From Planctomycetota bacterium (GTDB lineage Bacteria; Planctomycetota; UBA1135; GCA-002686595): a DNA stretch of 64,000 nt. Shown piece by piece: positions 8,462 to 17,148 of the stretch. Where the stretch lies: assembly GCA_026692665.1 (NCBI GenBank), contig JAPLOF010000020.1, positions 62,001 to 126,000 of the forward strand, in the 5' to 3' direction. A model generated the notes under the pieces. It searched no databases. It was given only the letters and a program-made list of their open reading frames with translations, and was not told where the DNA came from. Made by a program: the position numbers and the translations under genes. How positions within the stretch are numbered: the first letter of the stretch is position 1; every line of letters begins with the position of its first letter.

Positions 8462-8680
8462 TCAGTTCTTCTTTCCTTGCGGGATCTCGAGCTTTCCGCA
8501 GACACAGTTGGGGTTGTCCGGGTTCGTCTTCCCGGCCAGGCACAGCGGGTGCGCGCAGCCCTCGAAGTCCGTCATCGCCGTGCCGCACGTGCACGGGATG
8601 TCGTCGGACGGGGACTTGCAGGCGGAAGGCAGCGCCAGGAGCAGCGCCGTCACGAGGGGGAGCAAGAGCTTGATGTTCAT
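8462..8680 (-). CDS. small Cys-rich lipoprotein
   Basis: 72 residues. The lipoprotein signal ends at SAC (Cys 21). The mature 50 residues carry six further cysteines, including two C-x-C-G motifs (PCTCG and NCVCG) around a GCAHPLC centre. The spacing looks suited to binding a metal or forming disulfides. No family recognised. It lies directly upstream of the TPR-like gene. Confidence 0.65.
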   Translation of the reverse strand: MNIKLLLPLVTALLLALPSACKSPSDDIPCTCGTAMTDFEGCAHPLCLAGKTNPDNPNCVCGKLEIPQGKKN

Positions 8681-8775
8681 GTGTGTCGAGTGCCGCGCTC
8701 GAAGGTGTTCGGCGGTAGTGGTGATGGAGAGGGCAACTGGGTCGGGACCCTCGCGGCCCCATCCCGGCTTGGGCT

Positions 8776-9366
8776 TCAGAACGAGTAGCCGATACCCAGG
8801 CTGACCTGGTCGAAGTCGCCGTCGGCGCTCGCGCCACTGGCCGAGTAGTCCGCGCCGATCAGCTTGCGGTAGTCGAGGCCCAGATTGAACCCCTCGCCGA
8901 ACGTGTAGTAGGCACCCGCGCGCATGTAGAAGGCCAGCGCGTCCTCGTCGATGTCCGCCGACGAGCCGCCCGCGCTCGCGTCCACTTCGGCGTTGCTCCA
9001 GGACGCGCCAGCCGCCAGGTAGGGGTGCAGGCGGTCGCCCGCCAGCGAGAACGTCTTGCGCGCGCCGGCGTAGAGCTCCCAGGTCTGCGTGTCGATGTCG
9101 ATCGGGCCCACCTTGCCCGAGTCCTCGGCGATGGAGAAACCGACCTCGAAACCGACCGGGTCGAAGGGGCCGTAGCTGTCGAACTCGACGCCGAAGGACG
9201 TCTGCTCGTCGACAGAGTCCCAGTCGCCGTTGTCGAGGTAGCGTTGGCCGACGAGCATCGTCACGTTGCTGATCGTGGCGGGGCTCTTGGGCTTCGTCTC
9301 GCCGCCCGTCGCGGCGCAGGAACCGAGGAGGGTGAGCGCGCAGAGGAACGGGAAGACAGGTCGCAT
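8776..9366 (-). CDS. outer-membrane beta-barrel lipoprotein (OmpA/OprF-barrel-like)
   Basis: 196 residues from the preferred ATG at 9366, which has GGAG six bases upstream; an in-frame ATG at 9387 would add seven residues. Lipobox LLGSC. The body is a small barrel with alternating strands (FGVEFDSYGPF; WELYAGARKTF; LHPYLAAGASWS; FNLGLDYRKLIG) and a C-terminal YSF. The layout fits an eight-strand porin-like barrel of unknown role. Confidence 0.75.
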   Translation of the reverse strand: MRPVFPFLCALTLLGSCAATGGETKPKSPATISNVTMLVGQRYLDNGDWDSVDEQTSFGVEFDSYGPFDPVGFEVGFSIAEDSGKVGPIDIDTQTWELYAGARKTFSLAGDRLHPYLAAGASWSNAEVDASAGGSSADIDEDALAFYMRAGAYYTFGEGFNLGLDYRKLIGADYSASGASADGDFDQVSLGIGYSF

Positions 9367-9513
9367 CGAGGTCTCCGTGGTGTGCATGGAACCGTACGAT
9401 CGGGGGCCGAGCGGCAGGAACTCGCCGGCAGGATAGCGACTGGCGGGCGCCGAGGGGTCGCCGACGGGTTGTCGGCCACGCCCGCTACGCAGGTGTTCGG
9501 AGTACCACCTCGT

Positions 9514-11739
9514 CTAGAACGGGTCCCAGTTCCCGAACAGGTTCCCGAACAGCAGGAAAACGGCCGTTTCGCCCGGTTCGGTCGCGCCCGCGCCCAGGAA
9601 CACCGGCCCGAACGGCGTCTGGGCCGCGAGGAACACGGAGCCCGAGAGTCGCAGGTCGGCCAGCTCGATGTCGTCGCGCGCGCCCCACGTCTGTCCGGCT
9701 TCGACCGACGCGCCGACGTTCCAGCCGACCAGCCTGCGGTCCAGTCCACGACTCCCGAGCTCGACCCAGCTGACGGCCCGGGCCAGCCCCACGTGCGCCC
9801 CGCTGACGCTGTCGCGGCCGAGCCCCGACAGCCTCAGGAACCCGCCCAGGGGAAACGCGTTCTGCAGCGCCTGCTCGTCGTCGAGGGCCGAGTCGAACTC
9901 GCCGCCGAGCACGAGCGTGGTGCGATCCCACGTCATCGCGTGGTCGATCTGAGCCTGCAGGTAGCTCTGCTGCTCGCCGCCCAGCACATCGACCGGCGAG
10001 GTCACGACGACGCGGCCGATCGTGCCCTCGCGCGGCAGCGCCAGCGAGTCGACGGTGTCGATCGTGACGCTGCCCTCGGCGAATCCCTGGTCGAAGTCCT
10101 CGCCATCGATCAGTCCGGGAGTCCCGACCGCGAGGCCGATGTGCCCGGTCTGCTGGACGATTCCGACGCGTGCCTCGCCCCATTCGCCCAGGACGCGCCC
10201 GACGTCCAGGCGCCCGCCCAAGGCCCACACGTCGAGGGCGGCCACGACGTCCTCGTTGATCGTGACGTTGACGCGTTCCTGCTCGTAGGCGATGGCCGGT
10301 GCCACGAACCAGCGCGCGGCGCGGTCGATCGGCTGCCAGAACTCGCTGAAGACGAGGATCCGGCTGCCGACCTCGATGCGGTTGCGCCACTCGGCGCCGC
10401 GGCCGCCGATCGGCCGGAACGTGAACGCGGCGCCCAGGGCGTACGTGGCGTCCTCCCCGAAGACGCCCTCGAGCGCGACGCCGGCGCGCGGGTTCCACAA
10501 GTCGTCGTCCGAATCGTGGGTGCGGATGCGCAGGTCGGCCCGTCCGTCATCCCGCGGCTCCAGCGCCACGTCGACGCGTTCGTGGTAGTCGAGCCCGTAG
10601 AGCCGCAACAGATCCTCGGAAATCTGCGTCGCGTCCAGCCGCTCGCCGGGTTCGCTCTCGACGCGCGCGCGCAACACGGCTTCGTCGAGGCCCGAACGGT
10701 CCTCGAAGTGCACGGCGCCGAGGACCGGCAGCTCGGGCTGGCGCGCGCGTCGCTCGGCGAGGTGGCGTTCCCAATCCGTCGGATCGAGCGCCAGACGCGC
10801 GAGCTCCGGTGCCCGGGCCATCACCGCGCCATGTCCTCTCTCGTACACGCCGTGGGCGCTGCGGAAGTCCTCTTCGTCCGCGCCGGCCGGGTCGGGCGCG
10901 ATCACGAAGTCCCCGGGGCGCAGACGGGCGAGCGCCGCGCGTCGCGACGACTCGCCGGCCAGCACGCGCATGTGCGCCGCAGCGGACAGGAACGAGGCGA
11001 GTCGCTCGGGTTGCGCGAGCTCCAGCGCGCAGTCCACCACGAGGAGCACATCGCAGTTCGCCGCCAGAGCCGCGTCGACCGGGATCGGATCGAGCAGCGC
11101 GCCGCTGCCCAGCTCGCGGCCTCCGATCTCCACCGGCGCGTACAGGCCCGGCGTCGCCATGCTGGCCAGGATCGCGCCCGGCAGATCACCGGAGTCGAGG
11201 ACCCGGACCTCGCCGGCGAGGAGGTCGGTCGCCACGGCGCGGAAGGGGATCGGAAGCTCGTCGAAGCGCTCCGCGCCCGCGACGCGCAGCGTGGCGTTCG
11301 AGAGCAGCCACGAGATCCAGCGCGTCCGCGCCAGTCCGCGCGCCAATCCCATGTGCCCCGGCCCGAAGGACACGGGCAAGGCCATGAGGAAGTCGCGGTC
11401 GACGGTCCTCTGGCGCCACGAGAGGAGCGTCCGCGGCACCCTTCCGCTCAGCGCGTCGAGGCTGAGGCGGTTCTGCAGGAAGTCGCGGATCTCGCTTGCG
11501 GAGAGGCCGGCGGAGTAGAGGCCGCCGACGAGCGCTCCGCCCTCGCTGCCGGCCACGAAGTCGACGGGGATTCGCAGTTCCTCCAGCGCCGCGAGCGCAC
11601 CGACCTGGGCCAACGTGTGCGCACCGCCGGATGACAGCACCAGCCCGATGCGCGGCCTCGGTGCGGCAGGTGCGGCGTTGCCAGCGAGGTCCTGGCGAGG
11701 CGGCGCCAGCGCGACCAGGGCGAGGAGCAGATCCAACAT
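9514..11739 (-). CDS. patatin-POTRA-beta-barrel protein (type Vd-like), catalytically degenerate
   Basis: 741 residues, close to Pseudomonas PlpD (728). Signal peptide, then a patatin-like domain (about 29-215), a linker, one POTRA-like domain (about 305-385) and a BamA/TamA-like barrel ending in WDPF. This is the layout of type Vd autotransporters, which secrete a lipase through their own barrel. The active site is gone. Where the family has AGTSMGALVGGLY this protein has AGSEGGALVGGLY, so Glu replaces the nucleophilic Ser. Where the family has DGG-x-x-D-N-x-P it has SGALLDPIP, so the dyad Asp is Ser. The Gly-rich oxyanion loop lacks its usual Arg (SSGGAHT). It is most likely a surface pseudo-lipase. 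Confidence 0.85.
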   Translation of the reverse strand: MLDLLLALVALAPPRQDLAGNAAPAAPRPRIGLVLSSGGAHTLAQVGALAALEELRIPVDFVAGSEGGALVGGLYSAGLSASEIRDFLQNRLSLDALSGRVPRTLLSWRQRTVDRDFLMALPVSFGPGHMGLARGLARTRWISWLLSNATLRVAGAERFDELPIPFRAVATDLLAGEVRVLDSGDLPGAILASMATPGLYAPVEIGGRELGSGALLDPIPVDAALAANCDVLLVVDCALELAQPERLASFLSAAAHMRVLAGESSRRAALARLRPGDFVIAPDPAGADEEDFRSAHGVYERGHGAVMARAPELARLALDPTDWERHLAERRARQPELPVLGAVHFEDRSGLDEAVLRARVESEPGERLDATQISEDLLRLYGLDYHERVDVALEPRDDGRADLRIRTHDSDDDLWNPRAGVALEGVFGEDATYALGAAFTFRPIGGRGAEWRNRIEVGSRILVFSEFWQPIDRAARWFVAPAIAYEQERVNVTINEDVVAALDVWALGGRLDVGRVLGEWGEARVGIVQQTGHIGLAVGTPGLIDGEDFDQGFAEGSVTIDTVDSLALPREGTIGRVVVTSPVDVLGGEQQSYLQAQIDHAMTWDRTTLVLGGEFDSALDDEQALQNAFPLGGFLRLSGLGRDSVSGAHVGLARAVSWVELGSRGLDRRLVGWNVGASVEAGQTWGARDDIELADLRLSGSVFLAAQTPFGPVFLGAGATEPGETAVFLLFGNLFGNWDPF

Positions 11740-11834
11740 CCCCGAGCAGGCTACGGATGCGCCGCGGAAGTTGGAAGCGGAGTCGAGGGTGGATCCGGGA
11801 CACCCTCACGGACCTGCGCGCTACGATCAGGCGG

Positions 11835-12902
11835 ATGAACCCGACCCTGGCCTCGGCGCGAGTCCTCGCCTCCGCGCTGTTCGCACTGACCTGCGCTGCC
11901 TGCGCGGATACCACGAGTGTCGCCGCCACCGAGGCTGCCCCGCCCGGCATGCGCTGGATCCCCGGCGGCGAGTTCACCATGGGCTCCGATGCCCCTGGCG
12001 CGAACCCCAACGAGGCGCCGCCGCACCGTGTGCGCGTCGACGGCTTCTGGTTGGACGAGACGGCGGTGACGAACGCCGAGTTCGCGCGGTTCGTCGAGGC
12101 CACGAAGTACGTGACGGTCGCCGAGCGGCCCGTCGACTGGGAAGAGATGAAGAAGACGGTCGCGCCCGGCACGCCGAAACCGTCCGAGGACATGCTCGCT
12201 CCCGGTTCGCTCGTGTTCACTCCGACGAAGGAGCCCGTCCCGCTCGACAACCTGTACGGCTGGTGGCGGTGGCAGCACGGCGCGAACTGGCGCCAGCCGG
12301 AGGGACCCGGGTCCTCGATCGCGGGCCGCGAGAGCCACCCCGTCGTGCAGGTCGCATGGGAAGACGCCGTGGCCTACGCGAAGTGGGCCGGCAAGCGGCT
12401 GCCCACCGAAGCCGAATGGGAGTTCGCCGCGCGCGGCGGGCTGGAGGGCAAGCGCTTCGCCTGGGGCGACGAGTTCCGTCCCGACGGCAAGGCCATGGCG
12501 AACATCTACACGGGCACGTTCCCGGTGAAGGACACCGGCGAGGACGGCTTCGCCGGCACGGCACCCGTGAAGTCCTTCCCGCCGAACGGCTACGGCCTCT
12601 ACGACATGGCCGGCAACGTGTGGAACTGGTGCAGCGACTGGTTCCGCTCCGACGCGCACGTGCTCGCCGCTCCCGAGGGGTGCTGTCAGAACCCGGTGGG
12701 GCCGCGGGACAGTTGGGACGCGACCGATCCGCTGGCGCCGAAGCGCGTGATCAAGGGCGGGTCGTTCCTGTGCTGCGCGTCGTACTGCGAGAGCTACCGA
12801 CCGAGCGCGCGCCGCGGGACGCCGCCGGACACCGGGTCCTCGCACGTGGGGTTCCGGTGCGCGAAGTCGGGGGCGCCGCAGGTCCCGGGCTCGGCGCGCT
12901 GA
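11835..12902 (+). CDS. formylglycine-generating enzyme (sulfatase-modifying factor)
   Basis: 355 residues with a lipoprotein-like signal (LTCAACA). FGE-sulfatase fold: GMRWIPGGEFTMGSD near the mature start, HRVRVDGFWLDETAVTNAEF, LPTEAEWEFAARGG, GLYDMAGNVWNW and a closing HVGFRCA. The segment GGSFLCCASYC carries the Cys pair of true FGEs (Cys 313 and Cys 318, C-x4-C), so it is probably active: it would oxidise a sulfatase Cys to formylglycine. No sulfatase gene is in this window. It is divergent from the patatin gene and convergent with the phosphatase-fold gene, with only 10 bases between stops. Confidence 0.87.
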   Translation: MNPTLASARVLASALFALTCAACADTTSVAATEAAPPGMRWIPGGEFTMGSDAPGANPNEAPPHRVRVDGFWLDETAVTNAEFARFVEATKYVTVAERPVDWEEMKKTVAPGTPKPSEDMLAPGSLVFTPTKEPVPLDNLYGWWRWQHGANWRQPEGPGSSIAGRESHPVVQVAWEDAVAYAKWAGKRLPTEAEWEFAARGGLEGKRFAWGDEFRPDGKAMANIYTGTFPVKDTGEDGFAGTAPVKSFPPNGYGLYDMAGNVWNWCSDWFRSDAHVLAAPEGCCQNPVGPRDSWDATDPLAPKRVIKGGSFLCCASYCESYRPSARRGTPPDTGSSHVGFRCAKSGAPQVPGSAR

Positions 12903-12912
12903 CCGAGTCCCT

Positions 12913-14037
12913 TCAGCGCAGCACACCCGCCAGCGGCTGTGCGGCGCGCGGCTGGAACGCGCCGTAGTCCTCGCCCAGCGCGGCCGCGAGCGTCGCCGCG
13001 ATCTGCGCCTGCGTGGACGGGCCCGCGTCGCGGCGCGCGCCCAGGGCCGCCGTGTCGGGACCGAGCACCGCGATCCAGATCTCCTCGGCGCCGTCGACGT
13101 CCTGGTTGTGCTTGCTCCAGTCGTCGGGACCGCGTCCGCGACCGTGGTCCGCGGCCACGATCAGCGTCGTCCTTCCGCGGTGCGAGGGCATCGACTGGAT
13201 CGTGGTCCACAGCTCGCGCACGAAGCCGTCCGTCCGCCGCGCCGCGTCGAGGTAGTGGTCGTAGCGGCCCTCGTGCGCGAACTCGTCCGTCTCGCCGAAG
13301 GTGAAGTAGAGGACGCGCGGCGCGTGAGCCTTGAAGTACTCGAGCATGGCGCGGAATCCGATCGCGTCCTGCGGCATCGACTCCCACTGCTTCGGGAGGT
13401 CGGTCTTGAGCCGGTTCAGGAGCGCCTGCTCGGGCGAGATCGGAGCGATCGACACGGGCTCGAAGCCCGCGTTCACGTAGAACCCGCAGCGCTCGCGGTT
13501 CACGATCGAGGGCACGACGTCCCACACGCCGAACGCGGCGACCTTCCCGGCGAACCCCGGGCGGCCGTGCAGGAACTCGAGGACCGTGACGTTCGGGTTG
13601 GGCTTCTTCGCGTTGCTGTCGATGCGCGGATCGTGGAACCCGACCAGCATCTCGCTGTAGCCCGGGTAGCTGAACTTCAGGCCGTTCGTGACGTCCACCG
13701 GCGAGCCCGCGTCGCGGTCGCCCAGGATCTGGCCGTGCGTGGCGATCGTCTCCCAGAAGAACGGCATCAGCGCCGCGCGGCGTGCGCTCGCGTCCTCGCG
13801 CCAGTAGGCGCGAAGCAGCGCCTCCTGGTCCTTCACGTTGCCCTTCTCGTGCTCGATCAGCGCGCGATCCGCGCCGTGGAAGACCTCCTGCCAGCGCAGG
13901 CCGTCGACGAGGACGAGGACGGCGTTCTGCGTGGCGCGCTCCGCGGGCGCGGGCGCGGGCGTGGCTTGCGTGGAGCGGGCCTCCGTTCCCGGAGTCAGGA
14001 GTGCGAGCGCGGCGATTCCGATGGCGATGCGGTGCAT
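12913..14037 (-). CDS. secreted alkaline-phosphatase-superfamily hydrolase
   Basis: 374 residues. A signal peptide precedes the domain. Metal-site motifs follow superfamily order: VLVLVDGLRW (first Asp), the nucleophile region FSYPGYSEML, FGETDEFAHEGRYDHYL, VAADHGRG (Asp-His) and SKHNQDVDG (last His). Likely a periplasmic phosphomonoesterase or phosphodiesterase; the substrate is unknown. It might also be a sulfatase-fold relative, but the sulfatase C-x-P-x-R signature is absent. The start at 14037 begins a signal peptide. Confidence 0.75.
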   Translation of the reverse strand: MHRIAIGIAALALLTPGTEARSTQATPAPAPAERATQNAVLVLVDGLRWQEVFHGADRALIEHEKGNVKDQEALLRAYWREDASARRAALMPFFWETIATHGQILGDRDAGSPVDVTNGLKFSYPGYSEMLVGFHDPRIDSNAKKPNPNVTVLEFLHGRPGFAGKVAAFGVWDVVPSIVNRERCGFYVNAGFEPVSIAPISPEQALLNRLKTDLPKQWESMPQDAIGFRAMLEYFKAHAPRVLYFTFGETDEFAHEGRYDHYLDAARRTDGFVRELWTTIQSMPSHRGRTTLIVAADHGRGRGPDDWSKHNQDVDGAEEIWIAVLGPDTAALGARRDAGPSTQAQIAATLAAALGEDYGAFQPRAAQPLAGVLR

Positions 14038-14080
14038 GCGCGGAGTGTCGCCGCAGCTCCGCCCTTCGTCCACGCTGGAG

Positions 14081-15670
14081 TCAGGCCGCTTCTTCCTGGC
14101 GCCCGGCGTGTCGCTCGCGGTCCAGGTCCAGCTGGAGCTGCAGGTACGTGCGGTCGTTGATGCGGCCCGAATCACGCAGCTTCAAGAGCTCGCTCGCCTG
14201 CTCGTCGGCCACGGCCCGCCGGACATCGCGGCTGACCGCGATGCGGGCGCGGGCCTGATCGCGCTGGTCCTTGTCCTCGTCGCGCAGGGTGACGAGCTCG
14301 TCCGCCATGTGCGTGCGCCAGTGGTGGACGGACAGCGGACAACTCGTCTCCGAACAGAACGCGTCGAGTCGGCGAATCCCGGCCTCGAGCATCGCTTCGC
14401 GCGCGGCGCGCACCTCCACCTCGCTGTCCTCGTCGCCCCGGATTCCGAGGAGCCGAACCAGAGGACCCAGCGTCAAGCCCTGCACGAACAACGTCACGAG
14501 GATGACGCACAGCACGCAGGCGAGCATCGCCTGACGCCCTGGGAACGGCGTGCCGTCGTCGAGCGTGACCGGGATCGCGAGCGCCGCCGCGAGCGAGATC
14601 ACGCCGCGGACACCGCACCACGAGACGAGCAGCACGCCACGCACCGGCGGAAAACCGCCCTCGCGCTTGCGCAGCGCGGGGGAGAGGAGGAGCGGCAAGT
14701 ACGCGCCGGGGAACACCCACGCGATCCGCACCAGGATGACGACCGCGGACAAGACCAGGCCCGCGACGAGCAGGTTCGAGGTCGTGCCCACCTCCGTCTC
14801 GCGTACGAGACGTGGGGCCTCCAGCCCGATGAAGATGAACGACAGGCCGTTCAGGGCCCATGTCATGAGCCCCCAGGCCGAGTAGAGCTGGATGCGCGCT
14901 TCCGCGGGGATGAGGTGGATGCGCCAGGCGACCAGGAATCCCGCGACGACGACCGCCAGGACGCCCGAGGCCTCGAACTCGTGCGCGATCCAGTAGGCGA
15001 GGTACGGCGAGAGCAGCGAGAGCGTGAAGAGCAGCTCCGTCGAGCGCGCGACGCGGTTGAGCCACGAGAAGACGAGTCCGATGACGAGGCCCACGACGAT
15101 TCCACCACCGGCGACGGTGGCGAACCGCATCGCGACCTCGCCGGCCTCGAACGCGCCGCTCAGCACGACGGCCACGCCGATCTGCACGCCGACGAGGCCC
15201 GTCGCGTCGTTCACGAGACTCTCGCCGCCCAGGATCGCGGTGGTGCGCCGCGGGACGCGCAGCTTCTCGATCACGGACTGCACGGCGACCGTGTCCGTCG
15301 GCGAGACGATGGCGCCGATCACGAAGCACACGGCCCAGGGCAGCTCGGGCAGGAGCGCGTGCGCGACGATCCCCACCACGAGGATCGTCAGCGCGACGAG
15401 GCCGATCGCCAGCATCAGGATCGGCCGCAGCCAACGCTGGAAGTCGACCCACGACGTGTGGAAGGCGTCCGCGTAGAGGATCGGCGGCAGGAACACCACG
15501 AGGATCAGCTCGGGGTCCAGCGCGCGGCGCGGGAGTCCGGGCACGAAGGCCAGCGCCAGGCCCACGAGAGCCAGCACGATGGGCTCGGAGATCCGCAGCC
15601 GGCGCGCGATGGGCGCCGAGATCGCGAGTGCCGCGAGCAGCGCGGCGAGGACGGGGAGTGTCTCGGACAA
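14081..15670 (-). CDS. Na+/H+ antiporter of the CPA1 family (NhaP/YjcE type)
   Basis: 529 residues, near E. coli YjcE (549). About 12 membrane spans cover residues 1-400. Key motifs: VFLPPILYADAFHTSW in an early span, GAIVSPTDTVAV (transport-site Asp), GGESLVNDATGLV (the conserved N-D pair) and SWCGVRGVISLAAALAIP (conserved Arg). A cytoplasmic helical tail of about 110 charged residues follows. It exchanges sodium for protons across the inner membrane. The start is set at TTG 15670, because no ATG or GTG lies in frame near the first span. Confidence in family is high, in start moderate. Confidence 0.9.
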   Translation of the reverse strand: MSETLPVLAALLAALAISAPIARRLRISEPIVLALVGLALAFVPGLPRRALDPELILVVFLPPILYADAFHTSWVDFQRWLRPILMLAIGLVALTILVVGIVAHALLPELPWAVCFVIGAIVSPTDTVAVQSVIEKLRVPRRTTAILGGESLVNDATGLVGVQIGVAVVLSGAFEAGEVAMRFATVAGGGIVVGLVIGLVFSWLNRVARSTELLFTLSLLSPYLAYWIAHEFEASGVLAVVVAGFLVAWRIHLIPAEARIQLYSAWGLMTWALNGLSFIFIGLEAPRLVRETEVGTTSNLLVAGLVLSAVVILVRIAWVFPGAYLPLLLSPALRKREGGFPPVRGVLLVSWCGVRGVISLAAALAIPVTLDDGTPFPGRQAMLACVLCVILVTLFVQGLTLGPLVRLLGIRGDEDSEVEVRAAREAMLEAGIRRLDAFCSETSCPLSVHHWRTHMADELVTLRDEDKDQRDQARARIAVSRDVRRAVADEQASELLKLRDSGRINDRTYLQLQLDLDRERHAGRQEEAA

Positions 15671-15914
15671 GCGCTGCGCAGCGTACGGTCCTGCCGGGCG
15701 TCGGTCGCTACGATGCCGGCGTGGTGCTCCCGTTCGGTGTCGCGATCCTGTCCGTCGCTTTCCCGGGCGAAACCACCCTGCGCCGCGTCGATTCCGCGCC
15801 GGCCCAGCGCCACGAGCGTGGGATCGTCGCCACCACGCGAGCCTGGCTTGCGCCGTCGGCTGGCGGTCGCGCTGGCCCCGGGAACCACGAGCCCCGGAGG
15901 GAGGAGTCGCGGAA

Positions 15915-16574
15915 ATGACCCGATCCACGCGCCTCAAGGTCTGCTGCATCCAGGACGAGGGCGAGGCACGCGTCGCGCTCGAGCACGGTGCGTCGGCCGT
16001 CGGCCTAGTCGCCGCGATGCCGAGCGGTCCGGGACCGATCTCGGAGGCGCAGATCGCGCTCGTCGCGCGCTTCGTCGGCGCGCGCGCGGAGACCTTCCTC
16101 CTCACCGCGCTCGTGGAGGCGGCCGCGATCGCGGAGCAGCACGCGCGCTGCGGAACGAGCACGATCCAGCTCGTCGATCACGTCGAACCGCGCGAGCGTG
16201 CCGCGTTGCGCGCGCTGCTTCCCGGCGTCGCGCTGGTCCAGGTGATCCACGTCACGGGCCCGGAATCCGTCGACGAGGCACGTGCCGGGGCCGAGCACGC
16301 CGACGCGCTGCTCCTCGACTCCGGGAATCGCGAGGCCGTGACGAAGGAACTCGGCGGCACGGGCCGCGTGCACGACTGGAGCGTCAGTCGCCTCGTCGTC
16401 GAGTCGGTGCGCGTCCCGGTTTGGCTCGCGGGTGGGCTGCGGCCGCAGAACGTGGCCGAGGCGGTCGCCCTCGTCCGGCCCCACGGCGTCGACCTGTGCA
16501 CGGGCGTCCGGACCGACGGCCGACTCGACCCGACGAAGCTCGGGGCTTTCGTGCGTGCTTTGCGCGGCTCCTGA
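15915..16574 (+). CDS. TrpF-like phosphoribosylanthranilate isomerase (possible paralogue)
   Basis: 219-residue TIM barrel. TrpF motifs: KVCCIQ at the start (catalytic Cys kept), the substrate-phosphate end GGTGRVHDW with the general-acid Asp, and LAGGL-x-PQNV. The segment that in TrpF usually reads P-x-SPR-x-V reads PSGPGPIS here, so the substrate-contacting Arg is missing. I recall similar sequences annotated as TrpF but not sitting in trp operons. No trp gene is nearby. Either a divergent TrpF or a sugar-phosphate isomerase of other use. GAGGAG lies just upstream of ATG 15915. Confidence 0.75.
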   Translation: MTRSTRLKVCCIQDEGEARVALEHGASAVGLVAAMPSGPGPISEAQIALVARFVGARAETFLLTALVEAAAIAEQHARCGTSTIQLVDHVEPRERAALRALLPGVALVQVIHVTGPESVDEARAGAEHADALLLDSGNREAVTKELGGTGRVHDWSVSRLVVESVRVPVWLAGGLRPQNVAEAVALVRPHGVDLCTGVRTDGRLDPTKLGAFVRALRGS

Positions 16575-16626
16575 TGGGCGGTCGGGAGGCACTGGCGAGC
16601 GACCCTCGCGCCGGGGCTGGACATGC

Positions 16627-16662
16627 CACGGGGGCGCCGCGTGGGAACGCGGCGCCCCCGTG
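16627..16662. terminator. strong bidirectional hairpin between trpF-like gene and mscL
   Basis: Perfect 16-bp inverted repeat (16627-16642 with 16647-16662) around the loop GGGA. It sits between convergent stops, as expected for a shared terminator. No T-tract. Confidence 0.65.
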
Positions 16663-16683
16663 AACGCGGGAATCCCGCCTCGA

Positions 16684-17085
16684 TCAGGCCTTGCCCTGCT
16701 TCTTGAGCAGGTCGCGGATCTCGGCGAGCAGCACTTCCTGGGCCGGCGGCGCGGCCGGGGCGGCGGGCTTCGCCTCTTCCTTCTTCTTCGCGGAGTTCAT
16801 GGCCTTGATGACCATGAACAGCACGAACGCGACGATGACGAACTTGATGATCGCGTCGATCACCGAGCCGTAACCGATCTTCGGGGCCTTCTCGCCCTCG
16901 CCGAGCGTGAGCGCCATGTCCTTGAAGTTCACGCCGCCGGTCGCTGCGCCGACGACCGGCATGATCACATCGCTCACGAGAGCCGCGACGATGGCGCCGA
17001 ACGCGCCGCCGATCACGACGCCGACCGCCATGTCGACGACGTTGCCACGCATGGCGAACGCCTTGAATTCACTCATCATGCCCAT
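16684..17085 (-). CDS. mscL: large-conductance mechanosensitive channel MscL
   Basis: 133 residues, the usual size. N-terminal FKAFAMRGNVVDMAVGVVIG is the MscL signature and first span; the second span is about 77-97 (IDAIIKFVIVAFVLFMVIKA). An Ala/Pro-rich linker leads to a charged C-terminal helix (LLAEIRDLLKKQ). It opens under membrane tension to release solutes. ATG 17085 has AGGGAG six bases upstream; start codons at 17079 and 17076 are also in frame. The leader contains a run of 12 C on the coding strand just upstream of the ribosome binding site. Confidence 0.95.
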   Translation of the reverse strand: MGMMSEFKAFAMRGNVVDMAVGVVIGGAFGAIVAALVSDVIMPVVGAATGGVNFKDMALTLGEGEKAPKIGYGSVIDAIIKFVIVAFVLFMVIKAMNSAKKKEEAKPAAPAAPPAQEVLLAEIRDLLKKQGKA

Positions 17086-17105
17086 GGGATACTCCCTGTA
17101 AGGGT

Positions 17106-17117
17106 GGGGGGGGGGGG
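17106..17117. repeat. 12-G homopolymer run in the mscL leader
   Basis: Twelve consecutive G on the plus strand, so C12 in the mscL leader 21-32 bases before the ATG. The leader also contains AGGGAG, the ribosome binding site, which the C-run could pair with. Confidence 0.65.
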
Positions 17118-17148
17118 AGTTTGGTTGGAACGGTTGGGGAGGCCGCGA

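Noticed and set aside
15671-15914. Short frames between the antiporter and the TrpF-like gene
   Set aside because: No ribosome binding site or conserved-looking composition; treated as divergent promoter DNA.
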